NCBI RefSeq assembly: GCF_016583825.1
Contig: NZ_NRRV01000004.1
Coordinates: forward strand, 1-64,000
Direction: 5' to 3'
DNA: 64,000 nt
Source: Thiohalocapsa halophila
GTDB lineage: Bacteria; Pseudomonadota; Gammaproteobacteria; Chromatiales; Chromatiaceae
Part shown: positions 40,680 to 48,373 of the stretch, one piece after another
Numbering within the stretch: the stretch's first letter is position 1
Layout: every line of letters starts with the position of its first letter
Notes under the pieces: generated by a model
What the model was told of the DNA's origin: nothing
The model's database searches: none
Seen by the model: the letters and a program-made list of their open reading frames with translations, nothing else
Position numbers and translations under genes: made by a program

Positions 40680-41657
40680 GTGAGCGAAGCGCACTGGCGC
40701 CCCAGCGCCGACCGATCAACCCTCCAAGCCCGGGCCCAACTCCTCGCCGAGCTGCGCGCCTTCTTCGCCGAGCGCGGTGTGCTGGAGGTCGAAACCCCCA
40801 TCCTCTGCGCCGCTGCCAACCCCGACCCCGCCGTCGAGCCGCTGCACCTGGACGCGGACCTCACCGGCACGGGCACGCGGCGCTGGTACCTCCAGACCTC
40901 CCCGGAATTCGCCATGAAGCGCCTGCTCGCCGCCGGCAGCGGGCCCATCTACCAGGTCTGCAAGGTCTTGCGCGCCGACGAGCGCGGCCGCCGCCACCAC
41001 CCCGAGTTCACCATGCTGGAGTGGTACCGGCCGGGCTTCTCGCTGGAGGACCTGATGGACGAGGTCGCGGCGCTGATGCGCCGGCTCGTCCACCGCCCGG
41101 AGCTGCCGATGGAGCGGCTTCGCTACCGCGAGCTGTTCGTGCAGCGCCTAGGCGTCGACCCCTGGACGGCGACCGTGGTCGAGCTGCAGGCCCTCGCTCA
41201 TGCCCGAGGCATCGCCGATGCCCGCCGGCTGGACCTCGACACCGACGGCTGGCTCGACCTATTGATGTCGCACATTCTAGAGTCGGACCTCGGCCGCGAT
41301 GGGCTCACCTTCGTTTACGACTATCCCGCGAGTCAGGCGGCACTGGCGCAGGTGCTGCCGGGTCCGCCGTCGGTGGCACGGCGCTTCGAGCTGTATTGGC
41401 AGGGCATGGAGCTCGCCAACGGCTTCGATGAGCTGCTGGATGCGCCGGAGCAACGCCGGCGCTTCGCGGACGATGATGCCGAGCGTGCCGCCGGGAAGCA
41501 GCCACCCTTGCCGACGGACGAGCACTTGCTGGCAGCCCTGGACAGTGGGCTCCCGGCCTGTGCCGGCGTCGCCCTCGGTCTGGACCGGCTCCTGATGTGT
41601 GCGTTGGATGCCGAGCACATCGACGCCGTGCTGGCCTTTCCGGCGCAGCGAGCTTGA
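40680..41657 (+). CDS. epmA: EF-P beta-lysylation protein EpmA
   Basis: EpmA (GenX/PoxA) is a truncated lysyl-tRNA-synthetase-like enzyme that ligates (R)-beta-lysine to K34 of EF-P. The 325-residue protein has the class II motifs FFAERGVLEVETPIL, LQTSPEFAMKRLLAAG, VCKVLRADERGRRHHPEFTMLEWY and the C-terminal GVALGLDRLLMCAL, and no anticodon-binding domain. The start is GTG at 40680 (VSEAHWRPS), since no ATG is available near the family start. It lies 115 bases after efp. Confidence 0.94.
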   Translation: MSEAHWRPSADRSTLQARAQLLAELRAFFAERGVLEVETPILCAAANPDPAVEPLHLDADLTGTGTRRWYLQTSPEFAMKRLLAAGSGPIYQVCKVLRADERGRRHHPEFTMLEWYRPGFSLEDLMDEVAALMRRLVHRPELPMERLRYRELFVQRLGVDPWTATVVELQALAHARGIADARRLDLDTDGWLDLLMSHILESDLGRDGLTFVYDYPASQAALAQVLPGPPSVARRFELYWQGMELANGFDELLDAPEQRRRFADDDAERAAGKQPPLPTDEHLLAALDSGLPACAGVALGLDRLLMCALDAEHIDAVLAFPAQRA

Positions 41658-41922
41658 GCGGCGCTGGACGTCTGCGGGCAGTGCGCTGAATTTCAGGGGC
41701 GTCGAGGACGAGGTTCTTGGAGTGCTGGTCGCGGCCCATGCCGAGCCCCCTGGGTCGTGTACGCTTGCGCCTTGTCGCCGGACGGCGGCGGTGCACGTGC
41801 CTCGGTGCGCGCGGCCATTGAGGCCGGTGGGCTCTGTCTGACGATGGACCGCGGATTGCGCTAACCTCATCCCCATCACCATCACCATCGTGATCGCCTC
41901 GCGAGCACCCCCGGGCTGCACC

Positions 41923-42843
41923 ATGAGCACCAGCAGCGCCATCCGTCCTGCCGAGCAGGACCGCGACCCCTTCCGCTACGGCTGGCATCAGGTCACCGTG
42001 CACCGGCCGGACGGCTCGGTGGACATCGAGTACCAGCCCCTCGGCCCTGACGCCTTCGTCGACCCTCAGCCGGGTGATGTCGTGATTCAGGGCTCGCTGC
42101 ACTTCCGCTGCGTGAACGCCCTGTACGACCGCTTGGAGCTGTACTTCGACGACGATCCCAGCACCGCAGTCTTCTCGGATCTCAAGATGCTCTGGGGTAT
42201 CCCGGGCCTGAAGGAGCCCTGTCCGGACATTGCCGTCGTGCCGGGCATTCGCGACAAGGACGCCCCACGCGAGAGCTTCGATGTCGCCGCTGAGGGCACC
42301 CGGCCCTGCCTGGTCATCGAGGTCCTCTCGCGCAACTATGCCGACGAAGACGCGCGCCGCAAGCCGCCCATCTACGCCCGCGCCGGCGTGCCGGAATACC
42401 TGCTGGTCAAGCCCTATGGCAAAGGCATGCAGCGGGAATTCTCCCTCTGGGGCCACCGCCTGGTGGACGGCCGCCGCCGCGCCTGGCGGCCCGCCGCCGA
42501 CGGCTATTGGCACAGCAGCACGGTGGACCTACGCTTCGGCGTCACGCCCGACCGGCAGGACCTATCGATCATCGACACCCGCACCGGCGAGCCCCTGCCG
42601 ACACCCGCCGAGCTGGAGGCAGCCAGCCGCCGCGCCGCTGCCCTGGCCGCCAGCGAGCGTGCGCGTGCCGACGCCGAGCGCGAGCGCGCTGACACCGAGC
42701 GCGAGCGTGCCGACACCGAAGCGCAGGTGCGTGCGACCGCGGAGGACCGTAGCCGCGAGCTGGAGCGACGCCTGGCCGAGCTGGAGGCCCAGTTGGAGGC
42801 CCAGTTGGAGACCGAGCTGCGCCGGCGACGAGAGCAAGACTGA
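41923..42843 (+). CDS. Uma2-family (DUF820) restriction-endonuclease-fold protein with coiled-coil tail
   Basis: A 306-residue protein. Residues 20-200 match the Uma2/DUF820 family of PD-(D/E)XK-fold proteins, abundant in cyanobacteria and purple bacteria, with FSDLKMLWGIPGLKEPCPDIAVVPG, CLVIEVLSRNYADEDARRKPPIYARAGVPEYLLV. The D, E and downstream residues fit a nuclease core. The last 80 residues are a coiled coil with repeated RADAERERADTERERAD units. Cellular role unknown; many copies per genome and mobility are typical of the family. The upstream 265-base gap shows only a short ATCACC tandem. Confidence 0.8.
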   Translation: MSTSSAIRPAEQDRDPFRYGWHQVTVHRPDGSVDIEYQPLGPDAFVDPQPGDVVIQGSLHFRCVNALYDRLELYFDDDPSTAVFSDLKMLWGIPGLKEPCPDIAVVPGIRDKDAPRESFDVAAEGTRPCLVIEVLSRNYADEDARRKPPIYARAGVPEYLLVKPYGKGMQREFSLWGHRLVDGRRRAWRPAADGYWHSSTVDLRFGVTPDRQDLSIIDTRTGEPLPTPAELEAASRRAAALAASERARADAERERADTERERADTEAQVRATAEDRSRELERRLAELEAQLEAQLETELRRRREQD

Positions 42844-42946
42844 TCTCCGCAACCTCGCCGCAGCGAGCCGGCAATCCCCCTCGCAGTCTGGGCATCCCCA
42901 CAAGGTCGTACCGGACGCCGAGCTGACGCGCACCGGGACCGCCGGC

Positions 42947-43009
42947 TTCCAGCCGCCATCGCGAGCCCGGGGGCTCGATGCCCGCGACGCGCGGCTCGCG
43001 ATGCTGGAA
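42947..43009. repeat. imperfect inverted repeat
   Basis: The left arm 42947-42967 (TTCCAGC...CATCGCGAGCC) is the inverse complement of the right arm 42993-43009 (GGCTCGCGATGCTGGAA) except for a few extra bases, with about 25 bases between. It resembles dispersed palindromic elements of the REP kind; other copies in the genome would be needed to confirm. Confidence 0.5.
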
Positions 43010-43300
43010 ACGGGCGATCGCTCCTGCTGCTCCTGGAAGACAAATTCGGCCCTGTTCGCGAACAAGTCTGCGAACAAGTCGACGACCAAGCACTCGGGCA
43101 GCCGCGCCAGCCCGTGCCATTGCGGCGTAGCCGTCTCGTGACGGGACACACATCGACGACGTCCGCGCCGTTCCGTGGATCGCGCCTGACGGCGGGCCGT
43201 TGCCTGGGCCTTGAGGCCCCGGGCTTAAGTACGCAGCGCTGCGCTCCTTGCCTGTGGCTGCACCAGCATGGATCGCCGTCATCGGCGCTGGTGCGCTGTG

Positions 43301-43317
43301 TGCACTCAAATGGTGCG
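43301..43317 (+). promoter_or_regulatory. NtrC-like enhancer site upstream of urtA
   Basis: TGCACTCAAATGGTGCG fits the NtrC site pattern GCAC-N7-GTGC exactly. It lies about 90 bases upstream of the sigma-54 promoter, a normal enhancer distance. Partial sites TGCACC occur at 43259 and 43333. Nitrogen control of a urea transporter is well known, so the context supports it. Confidence 0.7.
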
Positions 43318-43391
43318 CGTTCCGCGCTGGTCTGCACCATCGCGCCGGTCGGGTTATCGGGTTTTCGTGCAGGGTGAATTGCTTACCAGGT

Positions 43392-43407
43392 TGGCCCGCA
43401 CTTTGCT
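43392..43407 (+). promoter_or_regulatory. sigma-54 promoter of the urt operon
   Basis: TGGCCCGCACTTTGCT has GG and GC exactly ten bases apart and matches the -24/-12 consensus TGGCACG-N4-TTGCT at all key positions. Transcription would begin near 43418, about 60 bases before urtA. Confidence 0.78.
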
Positions 43408-43478
43408 TCTTCTGCGGCGCCAACGCGGACCCAGCCCAGAGGTCCGCTGCGATTATCCCGATACGGAGCCCAAGACCT

Positions 43479-44837
43479 ATGCGGAACCCTGCTTCCTCGC
43501 AGACCCCGAACGCTCGCCGAGCCCTGCTCAAATCCCTGGCCCTGGCCGCCGGGCTGGTACTCGGCCTCGGCGGCGGCCTGCTGCATGCCGAAGACGAAGG
43601 TGAAGCCGCCGACGGCGGCGGCGACACCATCAAGGTGGGGGTGCTGCACTCCCTCTCCGGCACCATGGCCATCAGTGAGACGACGCTGAAGGACACCATG
43701 CTGATGCTCATCGAGCAGCAGAACGAGCAGGGCGGCCTGCTCGGCAAGCAGCTGGAGCCCGTGGTGGTGGACCCGGCCTCCGACTGGCCGCTGTTCGCGG
43801 AGAAGGCGCGGGAGCTGTTGGAGCAGGACAAGGTGGACGCGGTGTTCGGCTGCTGGACCTCGGTGTCGCGCAAGTCCGTGCTGCCGGTGTTCGAGGAGCT
43901 GAACGGGCTGCTTTTCTACCCCGTCCAGTACGAGGGTGAGGAGTCCTCGCGTAACGTCTTCTACACGGGGGCGGCGCCGAATCAGCAGGCTGTCCCGGCG
44001 GTGAACTACCTGAAGGACGAGCTCGGCGTTGAGCGCTGGGTGCTGGCGGGCACCGACTATGTCTACCCGCGCACCACCAACAAGATCCTCGAGGCGTACC
44101 TCAAGCTAAACGGCGTCAGTGATGAGGACATCATGATCAACTACACGCCTTTCGGCCATTCCGACTGGCAGTCCATCGTCGCCGACATCAAGCAGTTCGG
44201 CTCCGCCGGCAAGAAGACCGCCGTAGTCTCCACCATCAACGGCGACGCCAACGTGCCCTTCTACAAGGAGCTGGGCAACCAGGGCATCTCCGCCGAGGAC
44301 ATCCCGGTGGTGGCCTTCTCCGTGGGCGAGGAGGAGCTCTCCGGCATCGACACCAAGCCGCTGGTGGGCCACCTCGCGGCCTGGAACTACTTCATGAGCG
44401 TACCCACGGACGCGAACGACGCCTTCATCGAGACCTGGCACGAGTTCATCGAGAACGAGGACCGCGTCACCAACGACCCGATGGAGGCCCACAAGATCGG
44501 CTTCGATCTCTGGGTGAAGGCCGTCGAGAAGGCCGGCAGCACCGATCCGGATGCCGTCATCGACGCCATCGTCGGCCTAGAGACCGGGAACCTCACCGGC
44601 GGCACGGCCAAGATGCTGCCCAACCACCACATCACCAAGCCGGTGCTCATCGGCGAGATCCAGGAGGACGGGCAGTTCGCCGTCGTCTGGCAGACCGACG
44701 ACGAGGTGCCCGGCGATGCCTGGTCCGACTACCTGGAGGGCTCCAAGGACCTGAAGGGCGATTGGACCGACCCCGTCAACTGCGGCAACTACAACACCAA
44801 GACCGAGGAATGCCTCGGCGCCGAAGCCGAGGAGTAG
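43479..44837 (+). CDS. urtA: urea ABC transporter substrate-binding protein UrtA
   Basis: The periplasmic urea (or short-chain amide) binding protein of the UrtABCDE transporter. The 452-residue precursor has a signal with a twin-arginine-like start (ARRALLKSLALAAGLVLGLGGG). The mature protein begins near IKVGVLHSLSGTMAISETTLKD, with DPASDWPLFAEKA, FGCWTSVSRKSVLPVFE, YTGAAPNQQ, GTDYVYPRTTNK and a Cys-containing end. These are UrtA hallmarks that distinguish it from branched-chain amino-acid binding proteins. The ATG at 43479 was chosen because upstream sequence contains the sigma-54 promoter. Confidence 0.95.
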   Translation: MRNPASSQTPNARRALLKSLALAAGLVLGLGGGLLHAEDEGEAADGGGDTIKVGVLHSLSGTMAISETTLKDTMLMLIEQQNEQGGLLGKQLEPVVVDPASDWPLFAEKARELLEQDKVDAVFGCWTSVSRKSVLPVFEELNGLLFYPVQYEGEESSRNVFYTGAAPNQQAVPAVNYLKDELGVERWVLAGTDYVYPRTTNKILEAYLKLNGVSDEDIMINYTPFGHSDWQSIVADIKQFGSAGKKTAVVSTINGDANVPFYKELGNQGISAEDIPVVAFSVGEEELSGIDTKPLVGHLAAWNYFMSVPTDANDAFIETWHEFIENEDRVTNDPMEAHKIGFDLWVKAVEKAGSTDPDAVIDAIVGLETGNLTGGTAKMLPNHHITKPVLIGEIQEDGQFAVVWQTDDEVPGDAWSDYLEGSKDLKGDWTDPVNCGNYNTKTEECLGAEAEE

Positions 44838-44846
44838 GGCCCGGCC

Positions 44847-44894
44847 CGCGCCGCCGCCCGGCCGGTGCTTCGGCGCCGGTCGGGCGGCGGCGCG
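44847..44894 (+). promoter_or_regulatory. 22-bp hairpin with cUUCGg loop between urtA and urtB
   Basis: Arms 44847-44868 and 44873-44894 pair over 22 bp with two G-U pairs, closed by the extra-stable C(UUCG)G tetraloop (TTCG at 44869-44872). It is not followed by a T run. It lies 10 bases after the urtA stop. Such structures often protect the upstream mRNA or partly stop transcription, letting the binding protein be made in excess of the membrane subunits. Confidence 0.75.
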
Positions 44895-44947
44895 CCCCTT
44901 GCTCGGGCGAGCCCAATCAACGAACAACCGCCGAGACCGCTGCGTTC

Positions 44948-46726
44948 ATGCGCCAGTCGTGCCCCTACAGGCCCTGCAGTTTCAGACTCCGCAGGCGATT
45001 GAAGTCTGCACCGCCCGTGGTCGCTGCCGTGGCCGCGCTGCTGCTCCTCGGCACCGTCGTCACCGGTGCCGCTTGGGCGCAGTCGGTAACGGACGCGAGC
45101 GCGGCAGACGCCGGCTCGGCCGTCGAGGCTCCGCAGGCGCCGCAAGCGGCCACGCCTGCACCGGATGCGGGCGACACCGTGGCGGCCGCCGCAGCGCCGA
45201 GCCTGCCCGAGTCCCTGGCCAAGCTGGCGGACCGCTCTTTCAAGGTCAAGCAGCAGGCCGCCGAGGACATCGCGGCCAGCGGCGATCCGCGCGCGGTGGA
45301 GTTCTTAAGGGCCCTGCTCGACGGCGATCTCTACTATCGCAAGGACGATGACCGCATCGTCTTCGCCGAGCGCAGCGACGGCGGCTGGGCCCTCACCGAT
45401 GCCCTCACCGGCGAGGATCTCGGCGAAGTGGGCCGCCGCGATGCGCGCAAGATCACCATCAACAACCGCATGCGCACCGCGCTGCGCACCGACATCGCGG
45501 CGCTGACCCTGGCGAGCCCCGACGCCGCGGTGCGGCTGGAGGCGGCGTTGGAAATGGTCGGCACCACGGACCCGGACACCCTGGCGGCCCTGGAGGCCCA
45601 ACGGCCCAAAGAGCAGGATGCCGAGGTGCTGGATGCCATCGAGCTGGCGCTCGCCATCGCCGGGCTGGAGGCGGAGTCCCCGGACGCGCGGATGGAGGCC
45701 GTGGCGGCGCTGGGCGCCAGCCTCTATCCGGAGGCACGCAACGCCCTGGACGAGCTGATCCGCGTCGAGCAGGACCCGGCGGTGCTCGCGGCGGCGGAGG
45801 CGGCGCGCGCGGACACCGAGCGGCGGGTCGAGAACATGCGCCGGCTGGAGACGCTCTTCTTCGGACTCAGCCTCGGCTCGGTGCTGGTGCTGGCGGCGAT
45901 TGGCCTTGCCATCACCTTCGGCGTCATGGGCGTCATCAACATGGCCCATGGCGAGCTCATCATGCTCGGCGCTTATACCACCTACCTGGTGCAGCTGGCC
46001 ATGCCGAACGCCATCGACTACTCCGTGTTCGTGGCCATCCCGGCGGCCTTCATCGTCGCCGGACTCTTCGGCGTGGCCATCGAGCGGGGCGTGATCCGGT
46101 TCCTGTACGGGCGCCCGCTGGAGACCCTGCTCGCCACCTTCGGTATCAGCCTGATCCTCCAGCAGCTGGTGCGCACCACCATTTCGGCGCAGAACGTCAT
46201 CGTCGAGAACCCGAGCTGGATGAGCGGCTCGCTGCAACTGAACCCGGCGCTGTCGCTGACCTTCAACCGGGTCTATATCTTCGTTTTCGCGCTCTTGGTG
46301 TTCGTGGCGCTGCTGCTGGTGCTGAAGCGCACGGCGCTGGGGCTGCAGGTGCGTGCGGTGTCCCAGAACCGTGCCATGGCCCGGGCCATGGGGGTACGCT
46401 CGGGGCGGGTGGATGCGCTCACCTTCGGGCTGGGCGCCGGCATCGCCGGGGTGGCCGGCGTGGCGCTGTCGCAGCTCACCAATGTCGGGCCCAACATGGG
46501 ACAGGCCTACATCATCGACTCCTTCATGGTGGTCGTCTTCGGCGGCGTCGGGAATCTCTGGGGCACCCTGGTGGGCGGGCTCACCCTGGGAGTCGCCAAC
46601 AAGTTCATGGAGCCCTGGACCGGCGCGGTGCTGGCGAAGATCCTGGTGCTGGTGTTCATCATCCTGTTCATTCAGTGGCGCCCGCGGGGGCTGTTCCCGC
46701 AGCGCGGCCGAGCCGCCGAGGGATAA
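44948..46726 (+). CDS. urtB: urea ABC transporter permease UrtB
   Basis: One of the two permease subunits of the urea transporter. The 592-residue protein has a signal-like N-terminus (VVAAVAALLLLGTVVTGAAWA). A periplasmic helical region of about 300 residues, typical of proteobacterial UrtB (SLAKLADRSFKVKQQAAEDIAASGDPRAVEFLRALLDG), precedes a LivH-like membrane domain with GLAITFGVMGVINMAHGELIMLGAY and GVRSGRVDALTFGLGAGIAGVAGV. The ATG at 44948 was selected as the first codon before the signal. The gene ends in a TAA that is the beginning of a heptamer array. Confidence 0.93.
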   Translation: MRQSCPYRPCSFRLRRRLKSAPPVVAAVAALLLLGTVVTGAAWAQSVTDASAADAGSAVEAPQAPQAATPAPDAGDTVAAAAAPSLPESLAKLADRSFKVKQQAAEDIAASGDPRAVEFLRALLDGDLYYRKDDDRIVFAERSDGGWALTDALTGEDLGEVGRRDARKITINNRMRTALRTDIAALTLASPDAAVRLEAALEMVGTTDPDTLAALEAQRPKEQDAEVLDAIELALAIAGLEAESPDARMEAVAALGASLYPEARNALDELIRVEQDPAVLAAAEAARADTERRVENMRRLETLFFGLSLGSVLVLAAIGLAITFGVMGVINMAHGELIMLGAYTTYLVQLAMPNAIDYSVFVAIPAAFIVAGLFGVAIERGVIRFLYGRPLETLLATFGISLILQQLVRTTISAQNVIVENPSWMSGSLQLNPALSLTFNRVYIFVFALLVFVALLLVLKRTALGLQVRAVSQNRAMARAMGVRSGRVDALTFGLGAGIAGVAGVALSQLTNVGPNMGQAYIIDSFMVVVFGGVGNLWGTLVGGLTLGVANKFMEPWTGAVLAKILVLVFIILFIQWRPRGLFPQRGRAAEG

Positions 46727-46777
46727 GTTTGAAGTTCGAAGTTCGAAGTTTGAAGTTTGAAGTTTGAAGTTTGAAGT
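46725..46777 (+). repeat. heptamer array AAGTTTG (7 copies) at the urtB stop
   Basis: Seven consecutive 7-base units follow (five AAGTTTG, two AAGTTCG), plus AAGT. The first unit overlaps the urtB TAA stop. The same heptamer makes two copies over the stop of the WbuC-like gene near 6437. The 7-base period and the position at a gene end are shared with the GGGCTGA arrays. Confidence 0.85.
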
Positions 46778-46782
46778 GTCCT

Positions 46783-46812
46783 CTCGTGACACCGCTCCCG
46801 CGGTGTCACGAG
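46783..46812 (+). promoter_or_regulatory. perfect 13-bp hairpin between urtB and urtC
   Basis: Arms 46783-46795 and 46800-46812 (CTCGTGACACCGC and its complement) pair perfectly around a TCCC loop. A degenerate copy of one arm (GCGGTATCACGAG) lies near 46870. No T run follows, so an mRNA-processing or stabilising role is more likely than termination. Confidence 0.7.
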
Positions 46813-46939
46813 GCAGTCGCAGGGCGTATAGGCGAAGTGCATCCGCCTGCCGCGCCGCCAGAGTCTCGGAGCGGTATCACGAGTCACAGGGCATGAGCAT
46901 CTACGTCAACCGCTATCCGCGAATGAGGAGTTGGGTCCA

Positions 46940-48049
46940 TTGGCGCTGTTGAAGGGTGATACCGGCGGGCAGGTGATGCTCGGGCTGCTGCTCGCGGTGG
47001 CCGTCGTGGTGCCGGTGCTGAACCTGGCGGTGCCCGAAGGCAGCCCGCTGCATGTCAGCACCTATACCGTGACCCTGCTCGGCAAGTACCTGACCTATGC
47101 GCTGCTGGCGGTGGCCGTGGACTTGGTCTGGGGTTATCTGGGCATCCTGAGCCTGGGGCATGGGGCCTTTTTCGCCCTCGGCGGCTATGCCATGGGCATG
47201 TACCTGATGCGCCAGATCGGCGACCGCGGCGTCTACGGCGATCCGATCCTGCCGGACTTCATGGTGTTCCTGGACTGGCAGTCGCTGCCGTGGTTCTGGC
47301 ACGGCTTCGATATGTTCTGGCTCGCGGCCCTGATGGTGATGCTGGTGCCGGGGGCGCTGGCCTTCGTCTTCGGTTGGCTGGCGTTTCGCTCCCGGGTCAC
47401 GGGTGTTTACCTCTCCATCATCACCCAGGCGCTCACCTATGCGCTGATGCTCGCTTTCTTCCGCAACGAGATGGGCTTCGGCGGGAACAACGGGCTGACG
47501 GATTTCAAGGACATCCTGGGCTTCGATCTGCAGGCGGACAGCACCCGCGTCGGACTCTTTGTTGCCTCCGCCGTGGCGCTGGCGCTCGGGTATCTCGCCT
47601 GCCGCTGGATCGTCACGTCCAAGCTCGGCCGGGTCGCCGTGGCCATCCGCGATGCGGAGCCGCGTGTTCGCTTCATCGGTTATCGCGTGGACCGGGTCAA
47701 GGTGGCCATCTGGACCTTCTCGGCCATGCTCGCCGGCATCGCCGGGGCCCTGTACGTGCCGCAGGTGGGCATCATCAACCCGGGCGAGTTCTCGCCGCTC
47801 AACTCCATCGAGCTGGTGGTCTGGGTGGCCGTGGGCGGGCGCGCGACGCTCTACGGCGCCGTGATCGGGGCCATCGTGGTCAATTACGGCAAGACCTACT
47901 TCACCGGCGCCTTCCCGGAGGCCTGGCTGTTCGCCCTCGGCGGACTCTTCGTGTTGGTGACGCTGTTCCTGCCCCAAGGCATCGCCGGGCTGTTTCGGCA
48001 GCTGACGCGCCGCCGGGGCGGCAGCGCGGCGGAGGGCGCAACGGCATGA
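46940..48049 (+). CDS. urtC: urea ABC transporter permease UrtC
   Basis: The second permease subunit (LivM-like), about 369 residues with some ten membrane helices. Family motifs are YALLAVAVDLVWGYLGILSLGHGAFFALGGYAMGMYL, RSRVTGVYLSIITQALTYALML, FFRNEMGFGGNNGLTDFKD and GRATLYGAVIGAIVVNYGKT. The start is uncertain: no ATG fits, and the TTG at 46940 has GAGGAG nine bases upstream; a TTG at 46931 is too close to it. The stop overlaps the start of the first RDRxFDF small gene (ATGA). Confidence 0.9.
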   Translation: MALLKGDTGGQVMLGLLLAVAVVVPVLNLAVPEGSPLHVSTYTVTLLGKYLTYALLAVAVDLVWGYLGILSLGHGAFFALGGYAMGMYLMRQIGDRGVYGDPILPDFMVFLDWQSLPWFWHGFDMFWLAALMVMLVPGALAFVFGWLAFRSRVTGVYLSIITQALTYALMLAFFRNEMGFGGNNGLTDFKDILGFDLQADSTRVGLFVASAVALALGYLACRWIVTSKLGRVAVAIRDAEPRVRFIGYRVDRVKVAIWTFSAMLAGIAGALYVPQVGIINPGEFSPLNSIELVVWVAVGGRATLYGAVIGAIVVNYGKTYFTGAFPEAWLFALGGLFVLVTLFLPQGIAGLFRQLTRRRGGSAAEGATA

Positions 48050-48213
48050 GCCTCATTGGTGACGATGCGTGCGACCCGCTGGGTCGCAATCGCACTTTCG
48101 ATTTCAGTGTACGGCGGCGAGCCTGGCGCCAGCGCCAAGCGTCGATGCGCCCGGACCGCCGATTCCAGTTGACGACGAGGGTGAAAGACCTGAAGACGGA
48201 GGTGACGCCATGA
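48046..48213 (+). CDS. small protein related to the UrtD N-terminal extension (copy 1)
   Basis: A 55-residue protein, translationally coupled at both ends: its ATG overlaps the urtC stop and its TGA overlaps the next start. It aligns without gaps to the next small protein and to the first 50 residues of UrtD. Shared residues are D10, L12, R14, R16, F18, D19, F20, W27, Q29, R35, D37, R38, F40, K47 and K50. Within it the half-motif R-x-R-x-F-[DQ]-[FL] occurs twice (14-20 and about 36-42). It is basic, lacks a signal peptide and a membrane helix, and its C-terminal KDLK also matches the linker leading into the UrtD ATPase domain. Probably real because coding-level conservation and coupling coincide. 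Function unknown. Confidence 0.75.
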   Translation: MSLIGDDACDPLGRNRTFDFSVRRRAWRQRQASMRPDRRFQLTTRVKDLKTEVTP

Positions 48214-48371
48214 GCACCAGCAAAAACGAGCCGCGCGACCTGCTGCGCCGGGACAGAGCATTCGATTTCAGGGGCCGGCGCCAGACCTGGCGTCAGTTCC
48301 GAGACGCCATCCGACGGGACCGCCAGTTCGCCTTCGTGGTGAAGGGGAAGGGCCGGAAGCAGGAGGGTTGA
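48210..48371 (+). CDS. small protein related to the UrtD N-terminal extension (copy 2)
   Basis: A 53-residue basic protein, the second tandem copy of the RxRxFDF module, with RRDRAFDF at 13-20, W27-R-Q29 and RRDRQFAF at 35-42 in the same register as copy 1 and UrtD. It is more like the UrtD extension (RDLL-RDRAFDF is nearly identical in both) than copy 1 is. The ATG overlaps the stop of copy 1, and the TGA overlaps an upstream TTG of urtD. The ribosome-binding site AGGAGGG for urtD is inside its last codons. It may bind the transporter ATPase, nucleic acid or membrane phospholipid through its Arg-rich face, but this is speculation. Confidence 0.77.
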   Translation: MSTSKNEPRDLLRRDRAFDFRGRRQTWRQFRDAIRRDRQFAFVVKGKGRKQEG

Positions 48372-48373
48372 GC

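Larger units (their letters stand above)
42844..43478. other. intergenic region between the Uma2 gene and urtA
   Basis: About 635 bases without a supported gene. It contains an imperfect palindromic repeat (42947-43009), an NtrC-like site (43301-43317) and a sigma-54 promoter (43392-43407). A minus-strand reading frame over 42562-43149 exists but has no recognisable domain and overlaps the Uma2 gene. Confidence 0.6.

Noticed and set aside
42562..43149. Minus-strand frame overlapping the Uma2 gene and the palindromic repeat
   Set aside because: Codes for a plausible-looking N-terminus, but overlaps the Uma2 coiled-coil tail antisense, lacks a ribosome-binding site and recognisable domain.
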